Part shown: piece after piece, positions 60,817-64,000 of the stretch
Numbering within the stretch: the first letter of the stretch is position 1
Layout: every line of letters starts with the position of its first letter
Assembly (NCBI GenBank): GCA_022824025.1
Contig: JAJEBF010000026.1
Coordinates: 1-64,000 of the forward strand
Reading direction: 5' to 3'
From: Caldilineaceae bacterium
GTDB taxonomy: Bacteria > Chloroflexota > Anaerolineae > Caldilineales > Caldilineaceae
DNA: 64,000 bases
Notes under the pieces: generated by a model
Database searches by the model: none
Told to the model about the DNA's origin: nothing
The model's input: the letters and a program-made list of their open reading frames with translations, nothing else
Program-made: the position numbers and the translations under genes

Positions 60817-62973
60817 TCAATCCTCCAGACTGTATTCGAAGCGATTGCTGGCCGGCAAGTCGCTCAGCCAGGCGGGGACGTCCGCTTCCGGCCCCGTGCG
60901 GACAATCCACAGATCCTTCCATTCCGAACCTTCCACCGTACACGCCGCCCAGCCCGCCCCAATCAGGTCGCAGCCATGCCAGGTGACCGATCCGACGCGG
61001 GGGGTGCCCCGGTAGGAATGAAACACGCTGATAAAGGCCGTGCGCGACGCGTTTCGTTGGCGGATGAACAGGTCCTGCATGTCCTCCGCCGGGTTTCCCG
61101 GCGCCGGCCCCGCATAGAGCGGCGTACCCTCCTCTTCCGCCGCGAAGAGTTTCACGCCGGTTTCGCCAAACTGCCAGTTCAGTACGATATGTCCGTATGC
61201 AGGTCGCGTGCTGAGATCCTTGATGTATTCGTATCCGTCCCCCTCTAAAACAGCAGGCACGATCGGAACGCCGTCGCCAAGCGGCGCCAACACGCCGCGG
61301 TTGCGAAAGATCCAGTCGATGCGGCGCTCTCGCCCGGCATCGACCAGAAATATGTCCACAAAATAGTCGCCGCGCGCCAGGACCGCCCTCCGCATCCTGG
61401 TTCCATCGTAAACGTCGGGGGCCTCTCCGTCGACGCCGTATGTGGGGACGTCAATCCCGGACACGGTATCTTCGCCCCAATTTATCGCCGCGTCAGCGAT
61501 CTGAAACGGCCCGTCAGCCCGAAAAGCAATGCGCCGGCCCGCGCCCGCCGGCTGCGACTTGCCGTCCAGCACAACCGTGTTATGGCTCACCGTCTGGCGA
61601 TACCAGCCCTGAAACAGGTCGATCCCATACCCTGGCGTCCCCAAATCCGGAGCCTGCCGTTCGCCGCAGGCAAACACTGTCAGCCCCAGCTTGTCCGGGT
61701 GCCCGTGACCGCCGCCGTGGACACCATACTTGAGCATCAAGTACTGCTCGCTCGCGGCCGGCGGCTCGGCCTCATGCTCCGCCTGCGAACGCAGAATCGC
61801 GTACCCCGATGCAGGCATCTCGACACTGGGAAGCGTAAGTCCCCCGTCCGCCCCGGACTCCAAATCCGTTGCGCCGTACAACAGCGCGTCCAGGCTTTCC
61901 CGCGGACCGTGTTGATAGGCCCGCGCCAGAACTTTGCCAAAGAGCGGCTCGTCGAACCATGCATGCCCAATCTCGTAGAACGCCGGCGCCTTGGGAACGC
62001 CGTGGCAGCAGTCATCGTTCAGACTCGTGAAGTACCAGCAGTCGTTCGTCGCCGGCAAACTGCCGTCCGGGTAAGCGCACAAGACCGGCGCCCGCAAAAC
62101 AGCCGCCAGTGAAGGATGCTGCCGCAAATCCCAGGCCGGCAGATTGGCCGTCGCCTTCGCCAGCAGAAGCAGTGCCGCCACCGTGTAAAAGTGATAGCTG
62201 AACGAACCTTCGAACCACAGCCCGTCCGCAAGGATGCCCTCCCGCGCCTGCGAATGGAAGCCAAACTCACCGTCTATCGCGAAGGCCAGCAGCTCCTCGC
62301 TCCCGGTCACCGCGCCGATCGTCCCTATCGCCGCGTTGTGCCAGCAGGCAAAGTTGTGGATCCCCCCGAAGTGACGCGCCATCAGAAATTCCGCGGCCGG
62401 CAGCAGCAGTTTGCCAACGATCTCCTCCTCCTGTCCTTCGCTCAGCGTTTCTCTTATCAAGTCGAATGACCACGCCAGCGGAATCGACCACACCGCCTCG
62501 TCCAACGTACTGAACTGCGCAACGCCATGGTTGTCCGGCCGCCAACCCGAAAACGCTTTATACCCTTCATACGCGTCAGCATAGTCCAACAGGATATCCT
62601 GCACGCTCTCCCGGTATCGCTCCTCGCCCTCCAGCCTCCACAGCACCGCCAGCCGCAGCGCCGATTCCGCCAGCCTGTTGTTGACAAACCAGCGCCACGC
62701 CGAGTCAAAGGGCTCCCCGCTAAACGTCTCTCCGTCAACCGGGCAGCGATGCAGATGGGGCGAGTCCGGCTCAAAGACCAACTGCACCGCGTGCTTCGGG
62801 CAAAAATAGTCGTGATAGTAGCCCCCCGGCCACGCCTGCACACCTACCGGCCGCGCGTAGAAATCCTCCACCTCCCCGCGCAATAAACCAACCGCCGCAG
62901 CGAACTGCCCCAGTCCGGCCCGATGCCGGATCTGCGCCCACTGCCCGTCTGAGATTAGGATTGTATTCGTCAT
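60817..62973 (-). CDS. Heparinase II/III-like polysaccharide lyase
   Basis: This protein of about 718 residues has an N-terminal alpha/alpha-toroid domain (about 80-390). It includes FNNRLA-like VNNRLAESALRLAVLWRLEG, WRPDNHGVAQF, NFACWHNAAIG and ADGLWFEGSFSYHFYT with the family Tyr/His candidates. The C-terminal heparinase II/III beta domain (about 400-700) contains KYGVHGGGHGHPDKLGL and SHNTVVLDGKSQ. These enzymes cleave uronate-containing polysaccharides by elimination. No signal peptide is obvious. The ATG at 62973 was preferred to an in-frame upstream start at 63006. It is followed by the DegT-type gene three bases later. Confidence 0.87.
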   Translation of the reverse strand: MTNTILISDGQWAQIRHRAGLGQFAAAVGLLRGEVEDFYARPVGVQAWPGGYYHDYFCPKHAVQLVFEPDSPHLHRCPVDGETFSGEPFDSAWRWFVNNRLAESALRLAVLWRLEGEERYRESVQDILLDYADAYEGYKAFSGWRPDNHGVAQFSTLDEAVWSIPLAWSFDLIRETLSEGQEEEIVGKLLLPAAEFLMARHFGGIHNFACWHNAAIGTIGAVTGSEELLAFAIDGEFGFHSQAREGILADGLWFEGSFSYHFYTVAALLLLAKATANLPAWDLRQHPSLAAVLRAPVLCAYPDGSLPATNDCWYFTSLNDDCCHGVPKAPAFYEIGHAWFDEPLFGKVLARAYQHGPRESLDALLYGATDLESGADGGLTLPSVEMPASGYAILRSQAEHEAEPPAASEQYLMLKYGVHGGGHGHPDKLGLTVFACGERQAPDLGTPGYGIDLFQGWYRQTVSHNTVVLDGKSQPAGAGRRIAFRADGPFQIADAAINWGEDTVSGIDVPTYGVDGEAPDVYDGTRMRRAVLARGDYFVDIFLVDAGRERRIDWIFRNRGVLAPLGDGVPIVPAVLEGDGYEYIKDLSTRPAYGHIVLNWQFGETGVKLFAAEEEGTPLYAGPAPGNPAEDMQDLFIRQRNASRTAFISVFHSYRGTPRVGSVTWHGCDLIGAGWAACTVEGSEWKDLWIVRTGPEADVPAWLSDLPASNRFEYSLED

Positions 62974-63241
62974 ACCATGACCTGTGCTTGAAAGCAGCGA
63001 GCGCATCAGGGAGTCGTGCTCGCCTTGTCGAGACTTCAGTCTGAGTGCAACTGTTCGCCTTGCTGCCGTTCAACAGCGCATGGCCAGTAGCGTTAGGCTG
63101 CTGGATCTGTATAGCATCCCACTTTGAATCCGCCTTCGAACGGTTTAGAATCTCCCCAGCCCTTCCTTCTTCCCCATTTCCCTTTCCGACACAATCTCCG
63201 CCAGTCGGGTTTTGAATCGGTTCGAGGCTGAACGAATCTTC
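62974..63241. other. Short divergent intergenic region
   Basis: This 268-base stretch separates the heparinase-like gene from the Fic gene. It has no supported gene. No promoter pair was convincing in either direction. Confidence 0.4.
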
Positions 63242-64000
63242 ATGACTGAGAAAAGACCATATCAAGAGACCCATCCCTGGATAAACTTCCAGCTGGATCT
63301 GCGCGAGAGAGATTATACGCTATGGTTTCAACTCGGCGAAGTGCAGGCAAAATGCGAACAGGTTGCCGGAGCGCTCCTCCTGCCCGAGGATGGAGAGCGC
63401 TTGCATCACGTCTATCTGGCCAAGGGAGCGCTGGCAACGACAGCCATTGAAGGAAACACCTTGTCGGAAGAGGACGCCCTCGGGTTGGTTAGAGGAGAAC
63501 TCGAACTGCCGCCCTCCAAAGAGTATCTGGGGCAAGAAATAAGAAACATCGTCAAAGCCTGCAACAAAATCCCGGAAGGCATACTGTCCGGTGACCTTGC
63601 AAAACTGACCGTTGACAGGATCATGGACCTGAATACCATGGTCCTGCATGACTTGCCGCTGAAGGACGAGGTATCTCCCGGCCTTATTCGTGTACACGAT
63701 GTTGGCGTAGGACGATACCGCGGCCCCCCCCATCAGGACTGTGAGCATCTGCTGAAGAGGCTTTGCAGTTGGCTTAATGTTGAGAGTTTCCTACCGAACG
63801 CGGAACTCAGAATCGCATCGGGAGTGCTGAAATCAATTGTTGCCCATCTCTATTTGGCCTGGATCCATCCGTTCGGCGATGGCAATGGACGAACCGCGCG
63901 CCTGGTCGAGTTTCAACTGCTGCTGTTAAGCGGCGTGCCGACTGCGGCAGCCCATCTCCTGAGTACCCACTACAACATGACACGCAGGGAATACTACAGG
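63242..64000 (+). CDS. Fic-family protein, AMPylator-like (3' end beyond window)
   Basis: 253 codons are present, starting at ATG 63242. The Fic core motif HPFGDGNGRTAR (catalytic His, anion-binding GNGR) lies near residue 212-223. An inhibitory-helix motif ATTAIEGNTLS with the regulatory Glu is present near residues 62-72, typical of class II Fic proteins that auto-inhibit. GLIRVHDVGVGRYRGPPH is the flap region. Fic enzymes transfer AMP from ATP to protein hydroxyls. The frame is open to the window end, so the C-terminal domain, often a winged helix, is not seen. Confidence 0.9.
   Translation, partial: MTEKRPYQETHPWINFQLDLRERDYTLWFQLGEVQAKCEQVAGALLLPEDGERLHHVYLAKGALATTAIEGNTLSEEDALGLVRGELELPPSKEYLGQEIRNIVKACNKIPEGILSGDLAKLTVDRIMDLNTMVLHDLPLKDEVSPGLIRVHDVGVGRYRGPPHQDCEHLLKRLCSWLNVESFLPNAELRIASGVLKSIVAHLYLAWIHPFGDGNGRTARLVEFQLLLLSGVPTAAAHLLSTHYNMTRREYYR

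Overview
This window looks like a high-GC, free-living or host-associated heterotroph of the Chloroflexota (Caldilinea/Anaerolineae-like). That placement is an inference. It rests on a single-polypeptide glycyl-tRNA synthetase (alpha and beta fused), a Rex repressor, a MoxR/DUF58/DUF4129 cluster, a wall-type LysM protein without outer-membrane machinery, and a dense load of sugar-acid and carbohydrate genes (sugar ABC transporter, TIM-barrel isomerases, mandelate racemase-like enzymes, Gfo/Idh/MocA dehydrogenases, heparinase, phytanoyl-CoA dioxygenase). No rRNA, CRISPR array or phage module was seen. One tRNA, tRNA-Arg(CCT), is present.

Layout. 1-1887: the right end of an ISAs1-type insertion sequence sits inside a decayed sugar isomerase gene, beside a second decayed isomerase. 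2635-9884: moaB, then a sugar uptake and catabolism operon (Tat/lipoprotein binding protein, two permeases, two TIM-barrel isomerases, one amidohydrolase) with a strong promoter and a long leader, closed by a convergent terminator. 9976-14626 (minus): a three-gene cluster of cell-surface proteins with unusual architectures, namely a ScyD-like propeller fused to an HbpS-like haem-binding domain, a LysM protein ending in a c-type cytochrome, and a J-like domain joined to an SH3 domain. 14738-19546: KDPG aldolase and KDG kinase, a remnant peptide ABC transporter, and a mandelate racemase-like dehydratase. 19886-24363: a 4.5-kb unit bounded by perfect 19-bp inverted repeats and flanked by 13-bp direct repeats. 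It carries the N-terminal part of an ISAs1 transposase fused in frame to a decayed RHS gene, a DNA methyltransferase tail and a MntA/HepT toxin-antitoxin pair whose active-site motifs both look broken. 24500-29498: a double tandem duplication (two epimerases, then two enolase-superfamily enzymes) in which both epimerase copies keep the same promoter and GTTTGG/CCAAAC elements.

29561-43433: mostly housekeeping (glyS, rex, rsmG, Nudix, infA, rpsU, rpsA with an acidic repeat tail, and the MoxR/DUF58/DUF4129 operon), interrupted by a dioxygenase and an SDR. 43817-49411: tRNA-Arg, an MlrC-type peptidase, an SDR, a glycosidase-like propeller protein and a dehydrogenase. 49561-50246: a vapBC pair. 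50434-58448: an MFS transporter and a MacAB-like exporter whose ATPase carries two nucleotide-binding domains in one chain. 58503-64000: a dehydrogenase, a DegT-type protein, a heparinase-like lyase and a Fic protein cut by the window end. Several intergenic regions share a C-rich, strand-asymmetric repeat family.
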